Shown here piece after piece: positions 27,222 through 35,929 of a DNA stretch of 64,000 bases (positions are counted from its first letter, which is position 1; each line of letters opens with the position of its first letter). A model generated the notes under the pieces. That model was given only the letters and a program-made list of their open reading frames with translations. It made no database searches and had not been told where the DNA came from. Location: assembly GCF_003025615.1 (NCBI RefSeq), contig NZ_PYMJ01000003.1, forward strand, positions 1 through 64,000. The letters are read 5' to 3'. The translations under genes were made by a program, and so were the position numbers. This DNA is from Photobacterium frigidiphilum. Lineage in GTDB: Bacteria; Pseudomonadota; Gammaproteobacteria; Enterobacterales; Vibrionaceae.

Positions 27222-28541
27222 GTGAAAGCACTCTACATAAAAACGATGGGCGTGTTTGTATTGATCACTTTACTTTGGCTCCAAGCGGAATCAAATTTAT
27301 TCAGTTATACAAACTTTTTCGAGTATCGCAGCGCGTTAATTCAATTCAGTGGCATTATTGCCATAACCTTGATGACGATGGTTATGCTACTTGCATTACG
27401 CTTATCATTTATTGAAAAACTGACTCAAGGTTTAGACAAGTCTTATCATTTACATAAGTGGATGGGCATTGGTGCGCTTGTCACCGCCGTAATACATTGG
27501 ATGATCGCGATTGTTCCTAAATACCTAGTCAGATGGGACATGCTGGTAAAACCGGTACGTACTCGAAATGTACTTAACCCTGATTCTCTATACTCCATTA
27601 TTCGACCATTGAGATCTGGCGCGGAAGGCCTTGGAGAATGGGCGTTTTACGTTATGTTGGTCTTAGGGGTAATATCTTTACTGGGTGCCATTGGATATAA
27701 AAAATTTAAACTATCACATAAACTGATGTCTGCGTGCTTCTTGGTTATTGCATACCATTCTGCCATTTTGATAAAGCACAGTTACTGGCCGTATATCATT
27801 ACTTACCTCGTTTTAGCGATCATTGCATGCGGTATGTTTGCCGCTGTTTGGAGTCTGTGCGGTAAAATTGGTAAAAAACGTGCGTTTAAAGCGCATGTTT
27901 CAGGCTTTTCTCATGACAATGATAACCAAGTGACAGATTTACATTTATCCGTTAAAGACTGGCCAGGGCATAGGCATGGGCAATTTGCGTATGTGAATAT
28001 TGGTAATCATGAACCTCATCCATTTACCATTGCCTGTGTTGATCGTTCTGATGGTCAACTTCGCTTTCTTGTTAAAGAGCTAGGGGATTTTACTGCGAAG
28101 TTGAAAACTCAGCTGGTATTGGGGCAAAGTGTAACGATCGAAGGGCCGTACGGGCAGTTTAACTTTGATGATACGCACCCCCAAATTTGGATCGGTGGTG
28201 GTATTGGTATTGCGGCGTTCAAAGCGGCTTTGCAGCAGCGTCAAAACAGTTCGGCGATAAAACCCGTAACGCTTTATTACTGTACAAGTAATCCTAGTTC
28301 TCGTTTTATTACTGAATTGGAACGAGAGGCAACAAAAGCATATGTGACATTAAAAATAATAGATGGACGGTCTCAGCCATATCTAACGGTTGACCAATTG
28401 CTGAGCCGTCATCCTGATATTCAGTGCAATTCAATTTGGTTTTGTGGTCCGATTGCGTTTTCAAACCAGTTAACACAAGACTTAACTGCGATCGGTTATG
28501 ATTTGGATTTATTCCACCGGGAATACTTTTCAATGCGTTAG
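27222..28541 (+). CDS. Ferric-reductase-like membrane oxidoreductase
   Basis: A 439-residue protein: about six N-terminal spans with heme-ligand-type His residues (HLHKWMG, TAVIHWM, AYHSAI), then a FAD-binding ferredoxin-reductase domain (HPFTIAC) and a NAD-binding domain (IWIGGGIGIAAF, and C-terminal WFCGP). It belongs to the ferric reductase/NADPH oxidase-like superfamily and should move electrons from cytoplasmic NAD(P)H across the inner membrane, with Fe3+ or another acceptor. GTG start with AAGG upstream. Divergent from the helicase. Substrate not determined. Confidence 0.87.
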   Translation: MKALYIKTMGVFVLITLLWLQAESNLFSYTNFFEYRSALIQFSGIIAITLMTMVMLLALRLSFIEKLTQGLDKSYHLHKWMGIGALVTAVIHWMIAIVPKYLVRWDMLVKPVRTRNVLNPDSLYSIIRPLRSGAEGLGEWAFYVMLVLGVISLLGAIGYKKFKLSHKLMSACFLVIAYHSAILIKHSYWPYIITYLVLAIIACGMFAAVWSLCGKIGKKRAFKAHVSGFSHDNDNQVTDLHLSVKDWPGHRHGQFAYVNIGNHEPHPFTIACVDRSDGQLRFLVKELGDFTAKLKTQLVLGQSVTIEGPYGQFNFDDTHPQIWIGGGIGIAAFKAALQQRQNSSAIKPVTLYYCTSNPSSRFITELEREATKAYVTLKIIDGRSQPYLTVDQLLSRHPDIQCNSIWFCGPIAFSNQLTQDLTAIGYDLDLFHREYFSMR

Positions 28542-28551
28542 TGTCATCTTT

Positions 28552-28603
28552 AGGTGCCTTCGTTGGTATGGTTCGACAGCTATGAGTCATGCCAATAGCA
28601 GAA
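28552..28603 (+). pseudogene. IS6-family transposase fragment
   Basis: Reads RCLRWYGSTAMSHANSR, matching CLRWYGSTPMSYVNPSD of the remnant at 23369-23491; about 80% of the nucleotides agree over 43 positions. It lies directly after the ferric-reductase-like gene. Confidence 0.5.
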
Positions 28604-28628
28604 CAAAAAGGAGTGACTAAAGCATTGA

Positions 28629-28748
28629 AAGGCCGCTGATGCTTTTATAGGCTACCTTCAGATGGCTCGTGAGGCCGGTGATGGTAGTAAAGATGCGGTG
28701 ACGACCTTTAACGCACTTCGTCAATCGATGAATATGTTTACGTGTTAG
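28629..28748 (+). pseudogene. Unidentified gene fragment
   Basis: Forty-codon stretch open in one frame (ADAFIGYLQMAREAGDG ... SMNMFTC) ending in TAG, with a stop just upstream and no start. Protein-like composition suggests a remnant; the parent is not recognised. Confidence 0.3.
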
Positions 28749-28806
28749 CTCATTTATCAGAGCTTACAGTTAGCATAGAGGATCTACTATCTTAGATAGA
28801 GTGAAA

Positions 28807-29403
28807 CTATTCAGGCAGTTTAGACAAAATTTCTTCAAACAGTACCTGCATGAGTTTTTGACCGTGCTCACTACTCCAGTCCTGAGCGAGTTCCGCTATC
28901 AACTGATTGGTTGTGGTGAGCGTGACACCATGGGATTCCATGCGACGTAATGCCGTATCATCCGCTATTTTGCTTGGAGAGCCAGAGCCGTCAACAACGA
29001 CTTGCACATTATACCCTTCCAACACTGACGTGATGGCTGGATAAACGACACAGACGTCAGTAGTAATACCTGCAATGATCAGATTTTTACGTCCAGTCGC
29101 TTTAACTACGGCCGCAAAATCAGGATCTTTCATCGCATCAACAACCCCCGCACGCTGCACGCGTTTTTCAAATGCTTCTGGTACTGCTTTCTGAAGTTCC
29201 TCGAACAACGGTCCTTGGGCTTGATCCTCCATACTCGAAGTGAGAATCAAGGGCATGCCCGTTTCATTCGCGGCACGTGCTAACGCAATCGTATGTCTCT
29301 TAATCTCTTCCAAGTCCGCAGACTTAACCCAACCCATGGTACCAACTTGATGATCAATCAATAACATCGCTGAATTTTCTGGAGTGAAAATTGTGTGGTT
29401 CAT
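28807..29403 (-). CDS. Isochorismatase-family (YcaC-like) cysteine hydrolase
   Basis: A 198-residue isochorismatase-like hydrolase. The triad is visible: Asp in LLIDHQVG (about residue 17), Lys in the central region, and nucleophile Cys in GITTDVCVVYP. YcaC proteins form octamers and act on an unknown amide or ester. The length is normal. AGAGAGAT precedes the ATG. Its upstream flank holds a decayed pirin-like gene and a LysR gene with a nonsense codon, which suggests the rest of the locus has been lost while this gene remains intact. Confidence 0.88.
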   Translation of the reverse strand: MNHTIFTPENSAMLLIDHQVGTMGWVKSADLEEIKRHTIALARAANETGMPLILTSSMEDQAQGPLFEELQKAVPEAFEKRVQRAGVVDAMKDPDFAAVVKATGRKNLIIAGITTDVCVVYPAITSVLEGYNVQVVVDGSGSPSKIADDTALRRMESHGVTLTTTNQLIAELAQDWSSEHGQKLMQVLFEEILSKLPE

Positions 29404-29459
29404 TTTATATCTCTCTTTTGGTTATGCCATTACTGGCAGTTAATGCGTTAATTACATTT

Positions 29460-29491
29460 GTAGCTTGTAGCTTGTAGCTTGTAGCTTGTAG
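29460..29491. repeat. Tandem 7-bp repeat
   Basis: GTAGCTT repeated four times plus GTAG, directly upstream of the YcaC-like gene. A slippage-prone tract, which might vary in copy number among isolates. Confidence 0.85.
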
Positions 29492-29520
29492 ATTTGACGC
29501 GACCCGAGTATTGCATTGTG

Positions 29521-29845
29521 TCAGCTTGAGTGTACCGATGGCCCTGTACTGATAATCGGTTGCGCTAATTGTTTTCCCGCAACCAACAAGAACTCAGCGG
29601 CATTGTTCGTGGTGCTAACTTGGCTCTCGTCGTCGCTGGCGTTAAATATCCCCATTTACCGGTATGCCACCTGAAAGTAGGTGGGCAGTATGACCATCCG
29701 TGTCTTCATGTTTTATACTCAAAATCAGTGGGTAGCTGATGGCCGCAACGCCTGAATGGCCATGGAACCATGATTTGAACCAGTACGAATTTCTTGAATA
29801 AATCGGCTCATTATCTGCTCTCTGATTTCGTTGGAATAAGTACAT
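29521..29845 (-). pseudogene. Frameshifted pirin-like pseudogene
   Basis: The C-terminal part reads AAEFLLVAGKQLAQPIISTG up to a TGA at 29521-29523, resembling pirin C-termini (AEfLLxxGqPlxEPIxxxGP). The preceding part, HTAHLLSGGIPVNGD, is in another frame and resembles the cupin strand before it. The ATG-led frame (29642-29845) breaks off at the shift. The protein is short and N-terminal pirin motifs are lost. Assignment rests on short motifs. Confidence 0.5.
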
Positions 29846-29916
29846 TTTAGATAACTATCCATTCATTGAGTAGGTGGTATAATTGGGTTTGTTTGCCCCA
29901 TATTTAGAGGTAATGA

Positions 29917-30798
29917 ATGGTAGATTTCAACGAAATTAATATATTCATTAAGGTTGTTGAAGCCGGTAGTTTTGTTGGAGGAGGAAAGTTGCTCGGCATA
30001 CCGTCTACCACGGTCAGCCGCAAAGTTCAGCAGTTAGAAGATAGTTTGGGTGTGAGGTTATTGCATAGAAGCACAAGAAAGCTGTCACTGACTGATCAAG
30101 GATTGCTCTATTTCCAACAATGCCAGTAGCATCTTATGGGAATTGAAGAGGCCAACCTTGTTGTAACCCAGTCACAAAAGCAACCGAAAGGAACCCTGCG
30201 GATTACCTCTCCATTAGATTTCGCCACCTTATACGCTCAACCTTGGATCAACGAATTCCTTGCTAAGTATCCAGAGGTGAAAATTGAGCTGAAAGTAACA
30301 GATCATCAGGTCGATCTGATAGAAGAGAGAATTGATATCGCCTTTCGATCTGGTGTGCTGAAGGATTCCAACTTGGTTGCTCGTCGAATCGGACCCAAGC
30401 AAAGTGTTTGCTGTGCTAGTCCCGACTATCTTGCTCAGTATGGTGAACCAATACACCCCAGAGAATTGACTCAACATCTTTGTATTTTATGGGGGAATAC
30501 ACTTCAAAATCAGAATTGGCAATTTAAAGATATCGATCAGGTATTAGATATTCCTGTAAATGGTCGGTATGCCACTGATGCTAATAATCTATTAATCAAG
30601 GCAGCGGTGGCCGGATTGGGCATTGCCAGAGTTCCTTTGCCTTTGGTTAAGCCTTATCTGGAAAGTAAATCGCTTAACTTGATACTGACAGACTACGAAA
30701 TTCCTGCTGGTAATATGTACATCATCTATCAGTCTCATAAATATTTAACCCAAAATATTCGCTTATTTGTGGATCATGTGATCGACCAAATCGCATGA
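29917..30798 (+). pseudogene. LysR-family regulator interrupted by an amber codon
   Basis: Two open frames, 29917-30129 and 30136-30798, are in the same reading frame and separated only by TAG (30127-30129) and two codons. Together they make a standard LysR protein of about 293 residues. The HTH (IFIKVVEAGSFVGGGKLLG, STTVSRKVQQLE) is in the first part and the effector domain (GTLRITSPLDFATLYAQPW) in the second. The context TGC CAG TAG suggests CAG-to-TAG or CAA-to-TAG change. It is probably inactive unless the amber codon is read through. It once likely controlled the divergent pirin-like/YcaC-like genes. Confidence 0.85.
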
Positions 30799-30847
30799 TC
30801 CACAATGTCAGCAAACTGGCAGCCTAAAGAGCAGGTAACATCATCTG

Positions 30848-31705
30848 TCAGCTAGGCTGTATAATCTCTGTCAAGGCCTGTTGCAGGCCTTTAAGTTGGG
30901 GCAGTTCGGCCCTAATCGTTGGGATATCCGCCTGGAAGCCTTCTTTCTTGAACCACGAAAACATGGTCGACATCTCCTTGCTCATTGGTGCAAATAGCCA
31001 GCTTGGCAGTGTCAGGTAGCGCGGCTTTTTCCCCATCACCTGGGTGTAAATAGCTTTGATTTCTGCAAAACTTTTTTCATCACCGGCCAGTTCCACAGCC
31101 TGAGCCAGGTAGCGTTTCGGCTGGGAAAACACCAAAGCGGCAAAGGCTCCAATATCATCAACGGCGGCCATTTGTAGCTTTCGATTTTTTTTCAGTGCCC
31201 AAGACAACAGGCTCCAGTTAACAAAAGCAAAGCTGCCAGTTGCTAAAAAATTTTCGATAAAATAAGCAGGGCGGATAAAAGTATAAGGCAACCCGATCTT
31301 AATAATATGGCGCTCAATTTCCCCCTTGCTGTCAAAGTGGGGAATGCCCGTTTGACGCTCGGCTCCGCCCACAGAAGAATAAACAAAGTGCTGCACCTTA
31401 GCCGCTTTGGCTGCATCCGCCAGGGCTTTACCCTGAGCAATTTCGACCTTTATGCTACTGGTCCAGTTATTTTGCACCGAATAAACGCCATAGGCACCCT
31501 TCAATATAGGTGTAAGCGTTTCCGGCTTGTCCAGATCGCCATAGATCACTTCGACACCTTGTTGACGTAACCTGTCCGCCGCTTTGCTTTGCAGGTTGCG
31601 GGTTACCGCTTTAATAGTAAAACTACTGTTCATCAGGTGTTTTACTACCGCGCCACCTTGATTGCCTGTTGCTCCTGTCACGACTAAAACTTTATTCTCG
31701 ACCAT
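30848..31705 (-). CDS. NmrA-like NAD(P)-binding protein
   Basis: A 285-residue atypical short-chain dehydrogenase of the NmrA/HSCARG type. Glycine motif VTGATGNQGGAVV is at the N terminus; the usual catalytic Tyr-Lys pair is not clear, in line with sensor-type members that bind NADP. It has DLDKPETL and YSVQNNW-type loops and a normal length. The frame starts at TTG (31717), but ATG at 31705 with GGATAAG upstream is preferred. It reads toward the interrupted LysR gene. May act as a redox sensor or reductase. Confidence 0.82.
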   Translation of the reverse strand: MVENKVLVVTGATGNQGGAVVKHLMNSSFTIKAVTRNLQSKAADRLRQQGVEVIYGDLDKPETLTPILKGAYGVYSVQNNWTSSIKVEIAQGKALADAAKAAKVQHFVYSSVGGAERQTGIPHFDSKGEIERHIIKIGLPYTFIRPAYFIENFLATGSFAFVNWSLLSWALKKNRKLQMAAVDDIGAFAALVFSQPKRYLAQAVELAGDEKSFAEIKAIYTQVMGKKPRYLTLPSWLFAPMSKEMSTMFSWFKKEGFQADIPTIRAELPQLKGLQQALTEIIQPS

Positions 31706-31717
31706 GATCTTATCCAA

Positions 31718-32276
31718 CTTAATGTTTGCTTAACGACGGGGTAAATCCTAACAAGGACTGGATTGGTCAACTAGATGGTAAAAACAAATTACACTATCCC
31801 AAATATGGGGTAATTGAGTTAGTCATGTTCGACTTAAGTGGGGACTGGTTAAGGATATTGGCTATTCCAGCAGCGCTATTATTGGTAGTGCATGTTGCGC
31901 ATCAGGTCCGGGAACATTTATTCCTTCATGACAGAGTTGAAAATTAAACATTCATCCAATTTGTGCATAGCACAGGGAGTAAACTTGCCGCCTCATCTAA
32001 GCACAATACAGGTTCGCCAAAAGGAACCCCACAATATCGAAATAAATGTTTCCCCGCTCCTAAGCGACTCATTTTGTCCATAAGTGGCTTAGGATGATCA
32101 CTTAAATCGAATTTGCCCTATAGTTGATTAGAGCTAATACTCTCAGTCAATAAGTACACTTTATTTTATGAAGTGTTTCTAATTCAAAAAATATGATGTC
32201 ATCTTATATAAGGTCGCGTTATATAGGCTAGAGTTGCATTAAATTTAAAGGATATTTTACAGGAAGTAGCATCATC
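31718..32276. other. Intergenic region, no supported gene
   Basis: Two short plus-strand frames (31726-31947 from TTG, and 31892-32083) lack ribosome sites and recognisable products. One encodes a hydrophobic stretch (IPAALLLVVHVAHQV) and may be a remnant. A promoter for the hydratase gene is expected near 32200. Confidence 0.3.
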
Positions 32277-33122
32277 ATGAATAACCTCACAATCTCAAGC
32301 GTTGCAGCTAGTCATCTACTGACTAATATCAAAGATAATGTACTTACCATTACCATGAACCGCCCCAAAAAACTAAATGGGTGGACGATGGAAATGATGG
32401 ATGCTCTTGCCGAAGTGTTTTTAGTTGCAGATACCAACAATACAGTTAAAGCGATCATTTTATCGGGTACCGGTAAATACTACTCTGCGGGTGTCAATTT
32501 AGGTGGCTCACTTAAAGTTATGCCCCCGAAAAAGCTGCATAATTTGATTGTAAAAAATAACCTGAGGCTATTCGATATTTTTCTTAACTGTAACAAGCCT
32601 TTACTTATTGCTGTTAATGGCCCAGCAATAGGTGCCAGTGTTACATCGGCCACTTTAGCAAACAGTATCATTGCATCTGATAATGCGACTTTTTCAACTC
32701 CCTTTTCGGCTCTAGGTATAACCCCAGAGGGTTGCTCTAGTTTTCATTTTCCTCGCTTATTGGGTGAAAAGAATGCTCAGCGTATGTTAGGCAGTGAAGG
32801 TTGGAAGCCCAACGCCAAAGAAGCATTAGACGTTGGGTTAGTTCAAAAAGTTGTCCCTCAGCATCAGCTTATGGAAGAAGCAGAGCGCATTGCTCAAGAT
32901 TGGGTAGCTAATGATGAACAACGTAAATTTTTAGCAGGAAGTTCGTTAGAAGAGCTTAAAGTGACGAATTCACGTGAGTCAGAACAGCTTGCAGATTCAT
33001 TTTTAGGTGCTGATTTCTTAAAAGAACAGTCGCGTTTTTTTTGGCGCAAAAAGAAATATGCTCCGTCTGCTTTGTTCTTTACGTTATGGTCATTAAGACC
33101 ACTATGGGCACGTTTACTTTAA
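32277..33122 (+). CDS. Enoyl-CoA hydratase/isomerase family protein
   Basis: A 281-residue crotonase-fold protein. NRPKKLNGWTMEMMDAL and the oxyanion-hole segments SGTGKYYSAGVNL and NGPAIGASVTSA are visible. ITPEGCSSFHFPRLLG corresponds to the active-site helix region; Glu in PEG fits the Delta3,Delta2-enoyl-CoA isomerase branch. It should act on acyl-CoA in the cytoplasm. Length is normal. Monocistronic. Exact reaction unknown. Confidence 0.87.
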   Translation: MNNLTISSVAASHLLTNIKDNVLTITMNRPKKLNGWTMEMMDALAEVFLVADTNNTVKAIILSGTGKYYSAGVNLGGSLKVMPPKKLHNLIVKNNLRLFDIFLNCNKPLLIAVNGPAIGASVTSATLANSIIASDNATFSTPFSALGITPEGCSSFHFPRLLGEKNAQRMLGSEGWKPNAKEALDVGLVQKVVPQHQLMEEAERIAQDWVANDEQRKFLAGSSLEELKVTNSRESEQLADSFLGADFLKEQSRFFWRKKKYAPSALFFTLWSLRPLWARLL

Positions 33123-33130
33123 ATAGCCCT

Positions 33131-33162
33131 CGATACAGGTGCGGTTCGATACAGGAGCGGCA
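33131..33162. repeat. Two-copy 16-bp tandem repeat
   Basis: CGATACAGGTGCGGTT followed directly by CGATACAGGAGCGGCA, just after the hydratase stop. Confidence 0.75.
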
Positions 33163-33786
33163 GAGGTTGCTCGTTTATCGGATTGGTCGCAAATACCAAA
33201 TATGAATAGTAGGCTCTGCCTTCCCACTATTTTCTATAATGGGTCTGAATGGGGATCGCTGTGTATGTTCTAGCCAGTAATAAAGAGATGATTAAAGCCA
33301 CTGCAGATTGAAGGTAAATTGAATCAATTTTACGCGCTATTAGCCTAATTATATTTGAAAATCAGTACGTTTGTACTTCTGCATAACTCTGCGACTAAAC
33401 CTTTGCGAGAGATATCACGGTATCTTTCATGTCTCCAATGACTATCAAATCGGTCGAACATCACAAAACACAACAATATAATAAATACTTGAATGCAAAC
33501 GTATGTAGTTTTGTATGCAATAAGATTGTTTATGTTTTCACAGTTTATCTGCTTTTAGCTTATTTCAGCAAATAATTATTGTGACTAATTTATTGTATAA
33601 ATAGATAAAAATAGCCATGTGCCGTCATACTGATAAAAATATCATTTTTTCACAATATTCTACTGCCATTTCAACCTGATAGAGTATGGGTAATCTCCGC
33701 TATCTACAGTGCATCGATTTAAGATTAAAATCTTCATCCGTCCGATAAATCATACATTTATTATAGTAGTAGCTAAGAAGGCAGAT
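33163..33786. other. AT-rich intergenic region before chemoreceptor
   Basis: About 620 bp without a gene; probably holds the receptor promoter. No specific site supported. Confidence 0.3.
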
Positions 33787-35694
33787 ATGAAAGACCTCTC
33801 ATTTCGACGTGTTGGTTTTAAGCAACGCATTATATTTACTGTTGCTTTACTGGTATCAGCGGCACTGTTGGTTACCAATTGGCTGTCTTATAACAATTTT
33901 AAAAACGACAAAATTGCGTCGATTGAAGAAAAATCGCAATTAATTGTAAAAAGTGCAAAACGTGAAATCGAATTATCGATGCAAACAAAAGTTGACGCAC
34001 TCAGCTCAAGCAAAGCTTTTTATCGATCTAATCATTCAAATAGCGAATATGTTGAGATTGCAAAGTTAGTCACCGAAGCGGGTGGATATTCCAGCTTTAC
34101 CGTTGGCTACAGTGATGGCCGTGCTTTCGGTGATTCCGGTGGCAACAATGGCGTCTTTGATGTTCGTGATTATGATCCGCGTACCCGTGATTGGTACCAG
34201 CAAGCATTGGTAAAAAATAAAACCATACTGACCGATATCTATACCGATGATACAACCGGAGATTTGATGGTGAGCATTGCGACCCCAGTTAACAGCGAGG
34301 GTGTAGTGGTCGGTGATATTTCATTAAAAAGTCTTAACGATGCTATTAACAATGTTGATTTCCCCGGTGCGGTGATTTTAATCCTAAGTGAACAATTTTC
34401 TCAGCTGGCATCTTCAGATCCCAGTGATGAACTGGGGAGCTATTTTGGTATTCCAAAATTGGAACAGCAGATGGCAGCCCAAGGCTCTGGTGCGTCTGAC
34501 TATCAGTGGGCAGGAGCTGATAAACGTGCTTATTTTTCCGAAATTCCACTAGTTGACGGAAGTAAATGGTATCTCTACGTTGGCGTTGAAAAATCGGTGG
34601 TCTATGCCGATGTTGAAGCAGCATTAATCAAAGCATTATCAACATCCGCTGTTATTCTGATCATTGCACTCCTGATTGTTATTGTTGTATTAAACCAGCT
34701 ATACCGTCCAATACTCACACTTAAAGATGTGGTACTTGATTTATCAAAAGGAAACGGTGATCTCACTCGACGCTTACCGGTTACTAGTCGTGATGATCTG
34801 GGCCAAATTTCAGAAGGCGTTAATACATTTATCGAGAATCTACAATCTTTGATGCTAGAAGTCTCGCAGTCTTCTGATCACATTTCCCGAAGCGTTGATC
34901 AGCTTAAAAACCAAGCAGACGCTAACAACAACGTATTGACCGCTCATGCAACCGAGACGGAACAAATCGTTACTGCTATTGAAGAGATGAGCGTCACTGC
35001 GAATGATGTCGCGAGTAATGCATCTGAAGCCTCTCAATTCACTCATCAAACCAATTCGCAAGTTACAGACTCTAAAAATGTTGTAATCAGTGCTACAACG
35101 ACGGTGTCTCAACTTGTTAAGAACGTCGAAGATACATCTATCAGCATTGCCGAGATAGAAAAAGACACCTTGGAGATCACCAATGTACTGAATGTGATAG
35201 GCGAAATCGCCGATCAAACAAACTTGCTTGCGTTAAATGCAGCCATAGAAGCAGCCCGAGCCGGAGAGCAAGGCAGAGGGTTTGCCGTTGTCGCTGATGA
35301 AGTAAGGGCACTGGCAGCCAGAACGCAGACGAGTACAGCTGAAATTGAACAAAAGTTAAATAAATTACGTAACGGTTCAAGCTCTGCAATTTCTGCAATG
35401 AAAGCGACTAAATTAACATGCGAGAAAACAGCAGAAAGTACATCTTTGGTGGAAGATGACCTTGATACTATCGCTAACTCAGTTACCCATATTAATGATC
35501 TCAATACTCATATTGCTACCGCAGCCGAACAGCAAAGCTCTGTTGCGGATGAAATCACCCGTAATATGGCTGCTATTCGTGAAATCGTAGGGGAGTTATC
35601 TTCTAATGGAGAAATGGCAACAAATGAGACCATCAACCTGGCAGCAGCAAACAGTCAGTTAAAGTCTGTTGTTGATAAATTCAAATTACAGTAA
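33787..35694 (+). CDS. Methyl-accepting chemotaxis protein with dCache sensor
   Basis: A 635-residue chemoreceptor. N-terminal span (about residues 12-34), periplasmic double-Cache domain with the ligand motif [12 protein letters not shown], second span (about residues 280-305), HAMP ([20 protein letters not shown]), then the signalling domain with tip [19 protein letters not shown]. No C-terminal tether pentapeptide. The DxRxRxWY-type motif is common in amino acid or carboxylate sensors (inference). Start chosen at 33787, where AAGAAGG precedes ATG; the frame extends 26 codons upstream. Typical of vibrio receptors. Confidence 0.92.
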   Translation: MKDLSFRRVGFKQRIIFTVALLVSAALLVTNWLSYNNFKNDKIASIEEKSQLIVKSAKREIELSMQTKVDALSSSKAFYRSNHSNSEYVEIAKLVTEAGGYSSFTVGYSDGRAFGDSGGNNGVFDVRDYDPRTRDWYQQALVKNKTILTDIYTDDTTGDLMVSIATPVNSEGVVVGDISLKSLNDAINNVDFPGAVILILSEQFSQLASSDPSDELGSYFGIPKLEQQMAAQGSGASDYQWAGADKRAYFSEIPLVDGSKWYLYVGVEKSVVYADVEAALIKALSTSAVILIIALLIVIVVLNQLYRPILTLKDVVLDLSKGNGDLTRRLPVTSRDDLGQISEGVNTFIENLQSLMLEVSQSSDHISRSVDQLKNQADANNNVLTAHATETEQIVTAIEEMSVTANDVASNASEASQFTHQTNSQVTDSKNVVISATTTVSQLVKNVEDTSISIAEIEKDTLEITNVLNVIGEIADQTNLLALNAAIEAARAGEQGRGFAVVADEVRALAARTQTSTAEIEQKLNKLRNGSSSAISAMKATKLTCEKTAESTSLVEDDLDTIANSVTHINDLNTHIATAAEQQSSVADEITRNMAAIREIVGELSSNGEMATNETINLAAANSQLKSVVDKFKLQ

Positions 35695-35735
35695 ACCGCT
35701 TTTTAACAAACAAGTGGATCAGCTAGTCAATATTT

Positions 35736-35786
35736 GATCATGCAGGGAGCTCACTGTAGCTCCCATGTTTGATCTGATTTTTTTGC
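35736..35786 (+). terminator. Terminator of dCache chemoreceptor
   Basis: Stem AGGGAGCT / AGCTCCC with outer GATCA/TGATC pairing, followed by a seven-T run; about 45 bp after the stop. Confidence 0.8.
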
Positions 35787-35929
35787 AACACCCCCATCTA
35801 TAGAGTAAAAAAATATGTACAGCGACGCTGTGAGTTTACAGATACCCCCGTTTTAATGTGGATAAAACATTGACTACGAAACAATAAGATATCAAGATCC
35901 TCTTCTAATCACTGTCTGTTATTTAAACT

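Noticed and set aside
31726-31947. 73-codon frame starting at TTG
   Set aside because: No ribosome site and no recognisable domain; kept only as a possible remnant in the intergenic note.
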